Positions 1 through 7,043 are shown, counted from the first letter of the stretch. The stretch: DNA of 44,008 nt from an uncultured bacterium (GCA_903891365.1 CAITEG010000004.1:1-44008); one strand, 5' to 3'. Notes: generated from the letters alone by a model not told the origin. A program made the numbers and translations.

Positions 1-111
1 AGATGTCTCATTATATGACAAAACCTTTGTAAAAGATATTTTGTTTTCCACAATATCTCCAATTTTAACTGGACCAACCTCTGTTTCAATCATTGTTTCA
101 TAAGGAAAACA
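1..111 (-). mobile_element. N-terminal part of an intein inserted at helicase motif II
   Basis: Starting at Cys222 of the helicase the protein reads CFPYETMIETEVGPVKIGDI, which is the splicing block A pattern: Cys1, then a hydrophobic-x-x-[DE]-T-x-[IV]-x-T stretch and G-x-x-x-I-G-D-[IV]. Inteins favour exactly such sites, the ATPase active site of replication enzymes. The homing-endonuclease region (if any), the C-terminal His-Asn and the +1 nucleophile would lie outside the window. Only 37 residues are visible, so the class (mini or full-length) is unknown. Confidence 0.82.
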
Positions 112-774
112 GTAATGACTTTCGTCTAGTACGAGCATATCGAATGACAGAGAATGCAGTGAGGTGATAAAACGTTTAAGCAGATCGTAGTTGACAATCC
201 AGACTTGTGTTTTTAAGTCTATCTCTGATAAAACTGTATCACTATTGATTACAATTGAGCTAAGATTGCTCCATTTTGCTATTTCACTCTCCCACACATA
301 TTTCATGGTGGCAGGACAGATGATAAGGCTACGCCCCGCACGGCTGTGTAGGATGGCCCCTATGGCCTGTACGGTCTTACCTAGACCTGGATCATCAGCG
401 AGCAATGCTCGATAGTTAGTATTGACCAAGAAATCTATTCCTACCTTTTGGAATGGATAGAGAGTTCCTTTTAGACCAGGAATAGCAATATCACTATCAG
501 AAGCAGTTTTAACTTTCGAAAGTTTCTCTAATCTTTTTTCTTCTTGTTCTTTTTTTGTTATTAAATCATAAGCTTCTGGTGTCATTTCTATGCGACCAAA
601 CTTATTTGTTAATAAAACAAGGACTGAAAGATCTTCAAACATCCAAGCTTTATAAGTAGTACTATATTCAAAATTGTTATCATATGAATTTTTAAATGTT
701 TTGCAATACTCAACAACCTCCGGCGTGTAGTCGTAGCTAAAGGAGAACTTGTTGTTTATTACATCTATTTTCAT
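1..774 (-). CDS. SNF2/SWI-type DEAD-like helicase, N-terminal part, interrupted by an intein; cut by window edge
   Basis: ATP-dependent DNA translocase/helicase of superfamily 2. From the ATG at 772-774 the frame is open to base 1 (258 codons). Residues 106-118 (PFQKVGIDFL) are a Q-motif-like lead-in, 127-136 (DDPGLGKTVQ) is the Walker A motif, 152-166 (ICPATMKYVWESEI) fits motif Ia, and 217-220 (DESH) is motif II. Directly after Tyr221 the helicase sequence stops and an intein starts with Cys222. Residues 1-95 are an N-terminal extension with no recognised domain. The rest of the intein and helicase lie to the left of the window. Role in phage replication or recombination is inferred. It is the last visible gene of the leftward early cluster. 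Starting at the ATG is supported by the absence of earlier in-frame homology; no clear Shine-Dalgarno is seen. Confidence 0.85.
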   Translation of the reverse strand, partial: MKIDVINNKFSFSYDYTPEVVEYCKTFKNSYDNNFEYSTTYKAWMFEDLSVLVLLTNKFGRIEMTPEAYDLITKKEQEEKRLEKLSKVKTASDSDIAIPGLKGTLYPFQKVGIDFLVNTNYRALLADDPGLGKTVQAIGAILHSRAGRSLIICPATMKYVWESEIAKWSNLSSIVINSDTVLSEIDLKTQVWIVNYDLLKRFITSLHSLSFDMLVLDESHYCFPYETMIETEVGPVKIGDIVENKISFTKVLSYNETS

Positions 775-948
775 AGTCGTTCATATTATTTATTAATTTG
801 AAGTGCTGATGGCAGATGGTATCGGTGTTTCACCGATGCGTATACGCTCCTTATCCCTAGAAGACACCCATAATACCGACGCTCCTTGATCTTCTTCGCT
901 TTATCGGGCAGGCAAGGAATTGCTCAACCACCTGTAATCAACACTCCA
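775..948 (-). other. Short non-coding gap with hairpin upstream of the helicase
   Basis: No gene with a canonical start is seen. A perfect 7-bp stem with a 3-base loop (ATCGGTG-TTT-CACCGAT) lies at 818-834. On the minus strand an open frame of about 45 codons ends at a TAA near 793 and reads like a basic peptide, but has no ATG, GTG or TTG before its middle. The element AAGGAGCGT occurs twice on the minus strand. Could be a leader region of the helicase. Confidence 0.35.
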
Positions 949-1194
949 CTATTCACTCCCACCTTCTATCTTACTCTCCTCGACAATCTTTGTCAAGTCC
1001 TCATTCTTCGGGTTTATGTGTTTTTGAGACTTCTTTTTTAGAGATTCTTTTCTCTCCCACCACATACGAGTGCTAAAAAGTCTTGAAATCATACCTCCCC
1101 GAGGTTGACGGATTGCAAATTTTGTGCTCTTCTCTTCACGTGTACGCATACCTGTCTTACGAGCTATTTTAGTTTTCTGTTTGTGGGTTAACAT
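949..1194 (-). CDS. Small basic protein, unknown function
   Basis: An 81-residue Lys/Arg-rich protein (MLTHKQKTKIARKTGMRTRE) with no membrane segment and no family I recognise; it could bind nucleic acid, but that is only a guess from charge. A TATAAT box lies on the minus strand at 1203-1208, exactly 8 bases before the ATG, so transcription would begin at or next to the start codon; no matching -35 is obvious. It sits between the helicase and a low-complexity protein in the leftward early cluster. Confidence 0.55.
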   Translation of the reverse strand: MLTHKQKTKIARKTGMRTREEKSTKFAIRQPRGGMISRLFSTRMWWERKESLKKKSQKHINPKNEDLTKIVEESKIEGGSE

Positions 1195-1275
1195 ATTTGT
1201 TGATTATAAAGAACATTAGTAAATGGAAAAGAAAATCTGCAAGCAGACCCACTACAAAACCTAGAGCAAAAAGAT

Positions 1276-1713
1276 TTATATGCATGGCTTTTTATCCCAA
1301 AGGGTTCCTGCGTCATCACATAATTGGAAGGATGATTCTTTTTCTTTAGGTTGACTAATTGGACGACCCATATCTTGAATAATAGAATCTGTAGTTATGG
1401 TTCTTCCATCCCAATTTAAGGATGGAATTGGATAGTCACCAAAACGCCCTCTTTCGCCAATAGCGCCACTACCACCAATAGTAGTGCCTGCTGAAACATA
1501 ACTGTGTTGCATAGACGAACTAGATCTTATCTGGCCGGGATCCCCTGCAGCACTAGAAAAACGTATTGCCTGCATTTGTTCAGGACTAAGTGTTGCAAAT
1601 GGACTTGATGATTGTGATCGACGAAGATTCTCATCAAGAGCATCAAAAGCACTAGTGAGATTAGGATCACTCATTTCATCACTGGATTGGGGGTTATTCG
1701 TATAAGCAGGCAT
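1276..1713 (-). CDS. Ser/Gly-rich hypothetical protein
   Basis: 145 residues with low-complexity composition (SSDEMSDPNL, RRSQSSSPFA, SSSMQHSYVSAGTTIGGSG); probably largely disordered. No domain recognised. The start codon is preceded by AATTAAAAAATT directly before the ATG, the same Shine-Dalgarno-free leader type as before 36738 and 40728. It follows the Cas4-like gene by 6 bases, so the two are probably co-transcribed. Confidence 0.6.
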   Translation of the reverse strand: MPAYTNNPQSSDEMSDPNLTSAFDALDENLRRSQSSSPFATLSPEQMQAIRFSSAAGDPGQIRSSSSMQHSYVSAGTTIGGSGAIGERGRFGDYPIPSLNWDGRTITTDSIIQDMGRPISQPKEKESSFQLCDDAGTLWDKKPCI

Positions 1714-1719
1714 AATTTT

Positions 1720-2310
1720 TTAATTATTTTCTTTCATCAATAAAGCGAGTCTCTCGTGGTAGTTGAGCAAGCGTTTCATCTCGCTCTCAAACCAAGCGTC
1801 ATCGCGCAAAACATGGCCTATTTCCTTAAGAATTAGACTATTATCTGTCTCAAGTGGTTGAAAGATAAAGGCTTCCGGCCGATTGCATATCGTGCAGTAG
1901 AGTTTGGCTTGGTGGTCGTGGTAATCTTTACTTTTTGCAAAGATGTTTTCTGATGTTTTGAATTCCCAGACCGAATCATCTGGGAGGTGATCGACCTTAC
2001 CGACAACGGTGAACTTCTTTTCACCGTCAACGATATAGTCGTACTCGAATTTGATTTCATTCCTTTCTTTGGGGAGATATTTCTGGACGAGCTCATGAGT
2101 CTGTATCCCCTTTATCATACGCATTGCGCTGGAAAAGTCAATATCCTCAATATCGAAGTATTTTGCAGGAGGAATTCCCCATGGAATTTTGGACGCCTCC
2201 AACATGTTGTACAACATGGAACAAGAATAGCGGCCGAACTTCTTCGGGTAGCCTCGTGAAGCCTCTAGGACTTTTGGTGTTAGATCTATGATAAGGGGAT
2301 CATTTTTCAT
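1720..2310 (-). CDS. PD-(D/E)XK exonuclease, Cas4/RecB-like
   Basis: A nuclease of the Cas4/AddB C-terminal type, acting on DNA ends during phage replication or recombination (role inferred). In the 196 residues I see His72, then GKVDHLPDDSVWEFKTS at 104-120 with the catalytic Asp107, Glu116 and Lys118, followed by the helical QAKLYC motif (Gln134, Tyr138). This is motif order H-D-EXK-QxxxY of the family. Cas4 iron-sulfur cysteines are not clearly complete: Cys30, Cys139 and Cys142 are present but not the usual C-terminal CxxxxxC set. The ATG overlaps the stop of the upstream 66-residue gene (2307) by 4 bases, so translation is probably coupled. Confidence 0.78.
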   Translation of the reverse strand: MKNDPLIIDLTPKVLEASRGYPKKFGRYSCSMLYNMLEASKIPWGIPPAKYFDIEDIDFSSAMRMIKGIQTHELVQKYLPKERNEIKFEYDYIVDGEKKFTVVGKVDHLPDDSVWEFKTSENIFAKSKDYHDHQAKLYCTICNRPEAFIFQPLETDNSLILKEIGHVLRDDAWFESEMKRLLNYHERLALLMKENN

Positions 2311-2507
2311 GTGTATATATTGAATACTGTTAATATCTCACCATTCTTTCTTTTTACTAGATATTCCTTGAGAAAATTACGACTACTTACATACTCGGAA
2401 CCTAAGATCTTTACTTCTTCGTAGTGCCCCTCACTGTTGTTACCAAAGAATATATTTGTATTCTTTTTGGTTTCTACCCAGATGTAACCTGTTGGAATTT
2501 TTTTCAT
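2307..2507 (-). CDS. Small hypothetical protein (66 aa)
   Basis: Sequence MKKIPTGYIWVETKKNTNIF is followed by a short acidic and then basic part; no domain recognised and no membrane segment. It is framed by ATGA stop-start overlaps on both sides (with the 61-residue membrane protein and the Cas4-like gene), which strongly supports it as a real gene in a translationally coupled leftward operon. Confidence 0.6.
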   Translation of the reverse strand: MKKIPTGYIWVETKKNTNIFFGNNSEGHYEEVKILGSEYVSSRNFLKEYLVKRKNGEILTVFNIYT

Positions 2508-2689
2508 AGGAATAAATATTCTTCAAAGAATTTCATTGCTAACATTTCACAATTACCATCTCTCCCTCCTCCCCCCAAGACATAAGACAAATCAACTAAA
2601 GAAAGGAAGAGAACTACTAATATGAATATTGGTAGAAAGACTATTTTTATTAGTCCTTTGACAAAATAATAGATGTGTTTCATAATCAT
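2504..2689 (-). CDS. Small single-span membrane protein
   Basis: 61 residues with one strong hydrophobic segment (LIKIVFLPIFILVVLFLSLV, about residues 13-32) and a Gly-rich then acidic C-terminus. Two in-frame ATGs (2689 and 2683) are possible. The start lies in AACTAAATGATTATGA, a sequence shared with the 35-residue membrane protein at 2944-3051. Function unknown; small early phage membrane proteins often act on the host envelope or exclude other phages, which is only a guess here. Confidence 0.6.
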   Translation of the reverse strand: MIMKHIYYFVKGLIKIVFLPIFILVVLFLSLVDLSYVLGGGGRDGNCEMLAMKFFEEYLFL

Positions 2690-2699
2690 TTAGTTTTTA

Positions 2700-2942
2700 T
2701 TATGATAAGAAATAGCACTCTCCTTTGTGTGCCAAAGAAGGCCAAGAAATAGCACTCTCCTTTGTGTTCCAAAGAAGGCCGCCACAAAGAGGACAACCAT
2801 TTGTAAACCACCAATTCCCAGACCAATGGAACATCATTTTTTCTAACCAAAAACGAGTTAAACACTTACCACAATAGACAGGTAGAAAAAGAAACTTCAA
2901 TTTATCTTTTTTAACATTATATGCTTTAAATTTAGTTCTCAT
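2700..2942 (-). CDS. Small zinc-ribbon-like protein with altered C-terminus
   Basis: 80 residues. Two Cys pairs, CGKC (residues 24-27) and CPLC (51-54), separated by an aromatic-rich stretch (HWSGNWWFTNG), form a likely four-cysteine zinc site. The 3' end of the gene carries a 37-bp tandem duplication (2707-2743 and 2744-2780, 36 of 37 identical). Because 37 is not a multiple of three the second copy is read in another frame, so the last ~16 residues are new. With one copy the frame would end in TAA directly abutting the ATG of the next gene. Function unknown. Confidence 0.6.
   Translation of the reverse strand: MRTKFKAYNVKKDKLKFLFLPVYCGKCLTRFWLEKMMFHWSGNWWFTNGCPLCGGLLWNTKESAISWPSLAHKGECYFLS
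2707..2780. repeat. 37-bp tandem duplication inside the zinc-ribbon gene
   Basis: Two adjacent copies, 2707-2743 and 2744-2780, differ at one base (GTGTGCC versus GTGTTCC). The near identity points to a recent event. Confidence 0.93.
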
Positions 2943-2943
2943 A

Positions 2944-3051
2944 TTATTTTGAATAGATATTTTTTGCTAAATGCCATGCAGCTGAGATTACAAAGGTTAA
3001 AACAAACAATAATCCTATAAATGCAAAACAATCTAAAATTGTCATAATCAT
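2944..3051 (-). CDS. Tiny single-span membrane protein (35 aa)
   Basis: Starts MIMTILDCFAFIGLLFVLTF and continues VISAAWHLAKNIYSK: one hydrophobic helix with a basic tail. The ATG at 3049-3051 overlaps the TGA of the sigma-like gene (ATGA), indicating coupling; an internal ATG at 3043-3045 is possible. The stop is directly followed by the start of the zinc-ribbon gene. Function unknown. Confidence 0.6.
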   Translation of the reverse strand: MIMTILDCFAFIGLLFVLTFVISAAWHLAKNIYSK

Positions 3052-3287
3052 TTAGTTTTATTAACTTTATTAAGTTTCTGAATACTGTCGTACTTGATCT
3101 GTCGCACTCGCTCTCTAGTCATCTTAAGTTCAACTGCTATCTCTTCTAGAGTGTGACGAGAATAAGATCCGAACCCATAGTATTTCTCTATGATCTCTTG
3201 TTCACGCTTATCAAGTACATTAAAGTTCTTGGTATAAATTGTCAATACCCTTTCCGCTGCTGTGATATTTTTTACTTCTTTTGCCAT
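3048..3287 (-). CDS. Sigma-70 region 4-like DNA-binding protein
   Basis: A 79-residue helix-turn-helix protein equivalent to region 4 of sigma-70, the part that reads the -35 box. Residues from LDKREQEIIEKYYGFG to TLEEIAVELKMTRERVRQIK match the region 4.2 pattern (L-x-R-E-x-x-I-I ... T-x-E-E-I-A-x-x-L-x-x-[ST]-R-E-R-V-R-Q-I). No region 2 is present, so it cannot melt promoters alone; it may redirect or appropriate host RNA polymerase (inference). I start at the ATG 3285-3287, which has the TTAAAAATT leader; a GTG at 3330-3332 would add 15 residues but lies inside a strong hairpin. First gene of the leftward early operon. Confidence 0.8.
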   Translation of the reverse strand: MAKEVKNITAAERVLTIYTKNFNVLDKREQEIIEKYYGFGSYSRHTLEEIAVELKMTRERVRQIKYDSIQKLNKVNKTK

Positions 3288-3534
3288 AATTTTTAATAAT
3301 TTTTTATAATATCCGACCTTCGATGTGACCACGAGTTACCGAATGGTCACATCGAAGGTAAGATGAACGATAATCTTACCTTCTTACCCTCTCGGGTTGT
3401 AAAATAGACTTATTGGGTTTCGGAGAAAAAATGAGCTATTAGCTCTCCCAATAAACCTTCCCGCGCTAATCCTCGTAAGCCACTGAGCCAACTTTGTTTA
3501 GTACCAAGTAAGACATGCCTGCTTACCCAGTACT
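3288..3534 (-). ncRNA. Highly structured leader RNA (candidate regulatory RNA) of the early operon
   Basis: Between the leftward promoter at 3541-3569 and the sigma-like gene lie about 245 non-coding bases with a chain of stems: AGTAC/GTACT plus GTAAG/CTTAC (3500-3534); TTATTGGG/CCCAATAA (3410-3454) enclosing GAGCT-ATT-AGCTC; GGTAAGAT/ATCTTACC (3357-3380); and a perfect 15-bp stem (3316-3330 with 3345-3359) with a 14-base loop. The last two share bases, so they may stack or compete. No run of T follows on either strand, so these are not simple terminators. It could be a riboswitch-like or protein-binding leader, or a processed RNA; no known family is recognised. Confidence 0.6.
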
Positions 3535-3540
3535 ATAGCC

Positions 3541-3569
3541 AGTGTATACCCCGGGGCTACCTTTGTCAA
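3541..3569 (-). promoter_or_regulatory. Leftward early promoter
   Basis: On the minus strand TTGACA (3564-3569), 17-base spacer, TACACT (3541-3546). Start of transcription is expected near 3534. It drives the structured leader and the early operon. Confidence 0.75.
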
Positions 3570-3573
3570 TACC

Positions 3574-3602
3574 TTGACAGGTTTCACGTTGCTAGCTATA
3601 AT
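3574..3602 (+). promoter_or_regulatory. Rightward promoter of the DUF5659-like gene, full consensus
   Basis: TTGACA (3574-3579), 17 bases, TATAAT (3597-3602). Its -35 box faces the leftward -35 box in a perfect inverted repeat TGTCAA-TACC-TTGACA (3564-3579), so the two promoters probably compete for polymerase or share a regulator. Confidence 0.85.
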
Positions 3603-3653
3603 GAATCCATTAACCAATGGAGGTTGATATTAATACAAGAATAAATTTATTTT

Positions 3654-3977
3654 ATGGCAGATAAAAACAATGAGCCAAAGGCTATTAAAGAAGGTTTACA
3701 AGACGGAGGCATCTATTGCACGCGGGATTTGTATCTAGCAGCTACACTGGTTACCCTCAAATTTTATATGGAGGGGATAGACTACCAAATCGAGGGCACG
3801 AAGAATAACCCTGTCGGTTACTTCAAGTTCACAGAGACACCTGAACTACGTGATGCACGACAGAAGTATCTACAAGGACTGATTCTTGTGGAACCACAAG
3901 ACTATGTTCAGAAGATGCACGCTTTAAAGGCGGAAGTCCAGAACATGTCAATGAACCCCCACAATAAAGTTGCTTAG
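3654..3977 (+). CDS. DUF5659-like small protein
   Basis: 107 residues. The core YCTRDLYLAATLVTLKFYME, followed by GYFKFTETPELRDARQKYLQG, matches the pattern of the DUF5659 family (a 'ST-x-D-L-x-x-A-A-x-L' start and a 'Y-F-x-F-x-x-T-P-E-L' middle), small proteins of unknown function frequent in phages and CPR genomes. It is the only rightward gene in the left 16 kb and has its own consensus promoter. GGAGG lies about 30 bases before the ATG, too far for a classical Shine-Dalgarno. Its stop overlaps the stop of the convergent primase gene by 4 bases. Confidence 0.75.
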   Translation: MADKNNEPKAIKEGLQDGGIYCTRDLYLAATLVTLKFYMEGIDYQIEGTKNNPVGYFKFTETPELRDARQKYLQGLILVEPQDYVQKMHALKAEVQNMSMNPHNKVA

Positions 3978-6313
3978 TCGTCAACACCTTCAGCCTCTAC
4001 AGCTTCGTTGGTGACAAAGTCATCTTTACTAAAGAGTGAAGCTTTACTAATTAGTTTGAGTGTCTTTGTAGTTGGGTACCACCTATTGTTTCGTACTCCA
4101 CCTATCTGCACTTGTTTCTTTTCTAGGAACAGGATTCTGCGTAGCATACCTCCAATCTTTCTATTCATGTATCCTGGCATATCGCGCCCTAGAGGTGCAT
4201 TACCAAGCCACACGGCTTGATAGACTTGCAAGACGGTAACGCCATCTTCTATATTTCGCGCAAAGTCAGCATACCAAGAGATAAGCTCTTCCTCATGGCC
4301 CTCACTATCCATACGAGATTCCTGGAGATCTGTCAACTCCTCTGGGTACTCCCAAGTAGTCTCGCCATCTTTTATGGCGCGGAAGTATGCTTCGGCTAGA
4401 ATCTGTTCCCTATTCTCTTTAAGCCAATCCAAGTCAGCTGGATGTTCCAGTTTGACAGGGAGGAAACGTCTGTTCCCACTATCATCTTTGAGATACTCTG
4501 TATCATTTGTGGTCATAGCAAAGACGCAGTGACGCTTCATCCTGCTCCAGCCTGATTCATAAGGAAGGCGCACCTGGTCTTCAGTTTTAGTAATAGTGGC
4601 TTTCATTTCCCTAACTTCTGTGCGATTAAGAGTCTCACCCTCTGCAAGCTCTACTATCACATTGTGAGCAAGAAGCATTGCAAAATCCTTGGCTGCCGCC
4701 CCATCTACGCGCGCAGTGGATTCAACGTGCCATTCACCCCCTAGCACGGCTAGAGAGGTTGTTTTCTTCCACCCCTGTGGCCCTTCTAGAACAAGAACCT
4801 CGTCAAATTTACATCCAGGACGAACCACGCGTTTGATGAGACCTTTGATCCAATTAGCCCCTATGGCCTGGTGGAGGGGATCATCCGGCGTGCCATACGT
4901 TTTGTACATCCAAGAATCTAGACGGGGGGACCGGTCCCACTCGAATGATGTGAAGTAGTCGCGCACTGGATTTACTTGGTTGTGGCGTGCATACGCTACT
5001 ACGGAAGCTTCTACTTTTGCGTAGCTTACATTTGCGAAGTGTGGGTAATAGGTGCGCTGGATATAAACTTGGGCATTTATGATAAAAGCCTTGCATAAGT
5101 CTTCCCAAACCCCACGCTCGTTTAGGGCTTCTGTCATATATGAGAAGCTGTTGTAGCGGAAGCGATCTTTTAGATATAGATCTTCTTTAAATATACGTAT
5201 GATATTTTCTTCGTTATTGTCATAGATTAAGCGACCCTTGACACCAGGTTTAGATTGTAGTGTAGCAAGAACCCTCTCCACCTCATCGTCATTGACAACA
5301 GGCGCTCCAGCTTCGCAATGAGACTTACTCCCTTCATAAACTTCACGACACCCTTTTATTGCTTTGTCAATAGTGCGTTCTCTGTAGTTTGGTCGCTTCT
5401 GTGTCTTCTCGCGCGCACCCAATGGAGAGCTCATCCAAGCTTTTTCAATTAGAGTTGCGTCACGACCAAACCAAAAAGCAAGGTGTGAGCAAAGCCCTAA
5501 GTCTGCGGAGCTGTGGTCGCCCGTATATTCGGAAAGATCACCGTCCCAGAGTGCACGAATGGCTTTCCCATTCTTTGAGGCAAACATTTTTTCTAGAAGA
5601 TCGTCGTAGTCTGCGACGCTAGCTCCTGTAGAAATAGGAGTAAGAGAAGCAGTTTCACCCTGTGAAGCGTCCTTACGACCTCCCCAAGGATAGCCCAGCA
5701 AAGCCAGGATTTCCTCTAGCTCTTCTGTCGTGACACTACAGACAGGAACATTACAGATGGTATCGCCAGTAAAGGTAAAGTAACGACCAGACGCATAAAT
5801 CTCAACCTCGGGTTCTCCACGAAGTTTGTATTCTTTCGGTGTGCGATTTAAGATTGGAACATAGCGTTCATCTAATTTGAAAAATGCGTGTATACCAGTG
5901 CCTGAAGGTGACTTCTCCATATAGGTGGACGCTGTTTCTACGAATGGTTGTATCGCCACGTCAAGGATAGGATCGCCATCAGGCCCATAAGCTATGACGT
6001 GATCAAGATCTACCGCAACTATATTTTCTGCTTCAAAGACAACACCAACACCCCCAGCAAGGATGGGAGCTACTCCTTCTTTGTAGTGAAGGTCGCCTAG
6101 GAAGTTTGGACGCGCCTTGTCAACTACGGAATATGTGGTCCAAGTGTTTGGGTCGGTTGAGGAACCGTAGGAACCGTCGTACCGATAGGGTACTTTGGTT
6201 CGACGTTTCTCACCACCCTCCTGGATACTTCGTTCCTCAAGGCGCCAATTCATCCATATCTTTTTTTCTCCATATTCCTTGATGAACTCATTCTCAGTTT
6301 CTTTATCTTTCAT
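3974..6313 (-). CDS. Primase-polymerase/helicase (NrS-1 polymerase-like prim-pol fused to VirE-type helicase)
   Basis: The phage replication enzyme, 779 residues. The N-terminal half has the prim-pol pattern: KVPYRYDG, DPNTW, GVGVVF, then VDLDHV (Asp102, Asp104, metal ligands), SPSGTGIHAFF (135-145, catalytic His142) and EIYASGRYFTFTG, as in NrS-1-type polymerases that prime and extend DNA. The C-terminal half is a VirE/SF3-like helicase with Walker A GPQGWKKTTS (511-520), a Walker-B-like VIVELAEGE, and TTNDTEYLKDDSGNRRF as sensor/arginine region. No separate DNA polymerase or loader is visible in the window, so this protein may carry much of replication. A TTGACA-N16-TATACT promoter lies at 6342-6369, giving a ~22-base leader without Shine-Dalgarno. 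Confidence 0.88.
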   Translation of the reverse strand: MKDKETENEFIKEYGEKKIWMNWRLEERSIQEGGEKRRTKVPYRYDGSYGSSTDPNTWTTYSVVDKARPNFLGDLHYKEGVAPILAGGVGVVFEAENIVAVDLDHVIAYGPDGDPILDVAIQPFVETASTYMEKSPSGTGIHAFFKLDERYVPILNRTPKEYKLRGEPEVEIYASGRYFTFTGDTICNVPVCSVTTEELEEILALLGYPWGGRKDASQGETASLTPISTGASVADYDDLLEKMFASKNGKAIRALWDGDLSEYTGDHSSADLGLCSHLAFWFGRDATLIEKAWMSSPLGAREKTQKRPNYRERTIDKAIKGCREVYEGSKSHCEAGAPVVNDDEVERVLATLQSKPGVKGRLIYDNNEENIIRIFKEDLYLKDRFRYNSFSYMTEALNERGVWEDLCKAFIINAQVYIQRTYYPHFANVSYAKVEASVVAYARHNQVNPVRDYFTSFEWDRSPRLDSWMYKTYGTPDDPLHQAIGANWIKGLIKRVVRPGCKFDEVLVLEGPQGWKKTTSLAVLGGEWHVESTARVDGAAAKDFAMLLAHNVIVELAEGETLNRTEVREMKATITKTEDQVRLPYESGWSRMKRHCVFAMTTNDTEYLKDDSGNRRFLPVKLEHPADLDWLKENREQILAEAYFRAIKDGETTWEYPEELTDLQESRMDSEGHEEELISWYADFARNIEDGVTVLQVYQAVWLGNAPLGRDMPGYMNRKIGGMLRRILFLEKKQVQIGGVRNNRWYPTTKTLKLISKASLFSKDDFVTNEAVEAEGVDD

Positions 6314-6341
6314 GTTAAATTTGATTTAGGATTATTAATTG

Positions 6342-6369
6342 AGTATACCCCCACCACGGAGGTTGTCAA
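6342..6369 (-). promoter_or_regulatory. Promoter of the primase-helicase gene
   Basis: Minus strand TTGACA (6364-6369), 16 bases, TATACT (6342-6347), 28 bases before the start codon. Confidence 0.78.
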
Positions 6370-6389
6370 GAGTTGATTTGTCATAAAAT

Positions 6390-6665
6390 TATGGTGTGCA
6401 ATGATTAAAACTCCCAATACATATCATAGCACACCATTGCATCGAAAAAATATGGCGTACCTTGGCCCTACTATCACTGGTGCAATCTATGCAACCTATA
6501 CTCTAATGAGTATTGTATAATTATATATATTTATTGTATATAGTATGTAGATAGCATCGTTGCACAGTAGCACGGGTTGCACTTTTGTGTTTTACGGCTT
6601 AGGTACGCCGTATAATCGTCTGCAACGGTCTTGCAACGATCGACGATTTTTGGAATCGTTGCACT
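6390..6665. other. Candidate replication origin with TTGCA-type repeats and AT-rich stretch
   Basis: Adjacent to the primase gene. Repeats: direct copies ATCGTTGCAC at 6556-6565 and 6655-6664; the inverted copy TGCAACGAT at 6632-6640 forms a perfect 9-bp inverted repeat with 6655-6663; further TGCAA/TTGCA elements at 6397, 6437, 6482, 6490, 6577 and 6621. Another perfect inverted repeat ATGGTGTGC/GCACACCAT lies at 6391-6399 and 6429-6437. Bases 6511-6552 are almost pure A/T, as expected for an unwinding element. Two open frames here (about 70-90 codons) lack protein-like character and overlap the repeats. Confidence 0.5.
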
Positions 6666-6994
6666 TTGAAAAGGGCTGTTTTTACCCAAAAAGGTTCGAT
6701 CACCTTCAAAAGGGAGATCCCCGAAACCCTGAACTTTTCCGAAAATGGCAATTTTTAGAAAATCAGACCCCAACTTGAGCTGTGGAAGGAGCTCCAAAAG
6801 CCCCCAACTTTTCTTATTTGACCCTCCTTTTGAACTGGGGCCGGCAAATAAACAATCTACCCCTTGACTTTCCTTATAAATATCGTTTATTAAAAATATT
6901 TAAAACGTTTCAGTACCTTCTACATACATAGATTCCAAGATACCTAAACTCTGAACTTTTTAGATCTGACGTTACGAAGTAACTACAGCACATG
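6666..6994. other. Non-coding stretch between origin-like repeats and terminator
   Basis: No gene with a credible start is seen. Runs of A, C and T make the region biased. TTGACT at about 6864 followed by AT-rich sequence could be a weak rightward promoter, but no rightward gene follows, so I do not call it. Confidence 0.4.
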
Positions 6995-7029
6995 AAAAAA
7001 AGCCAGCGGGCAGTGGGCCAACTGGCTTA
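6995..7029 (-). terminator. Rho-independent terminator of the amidoligase operon
   Basis: On the minus strand AAGCCAG, a 15-base loop rich in G and C, CTGGCTT and then a run of seven T. It ends the leftward operon that begins near 13.9 kb. Confidence 0.8.
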
Positions 7030-7043
7030 GTTCATTACTGACG

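Noticed and set aside
775..948. Leftward open frame of about 45 codons (GIRSVYASVKHRYHLPSALQ) before the helicase
   Set aside because: No canonical start until its middle and a hairpin in the same sequence; I keep the region as a leader.
3316..3359. Terminator reading of the 15-bp hairpin
   Set aside because: No T run follows on either strand.
6531..6797. Frames of 72 and 88 codons on both strands in the origin-like region
   Set aside because: They overlap each other and the TTGCA repeats, lack recognisable protein character and have no start signals of the kinds used elsewhere here.
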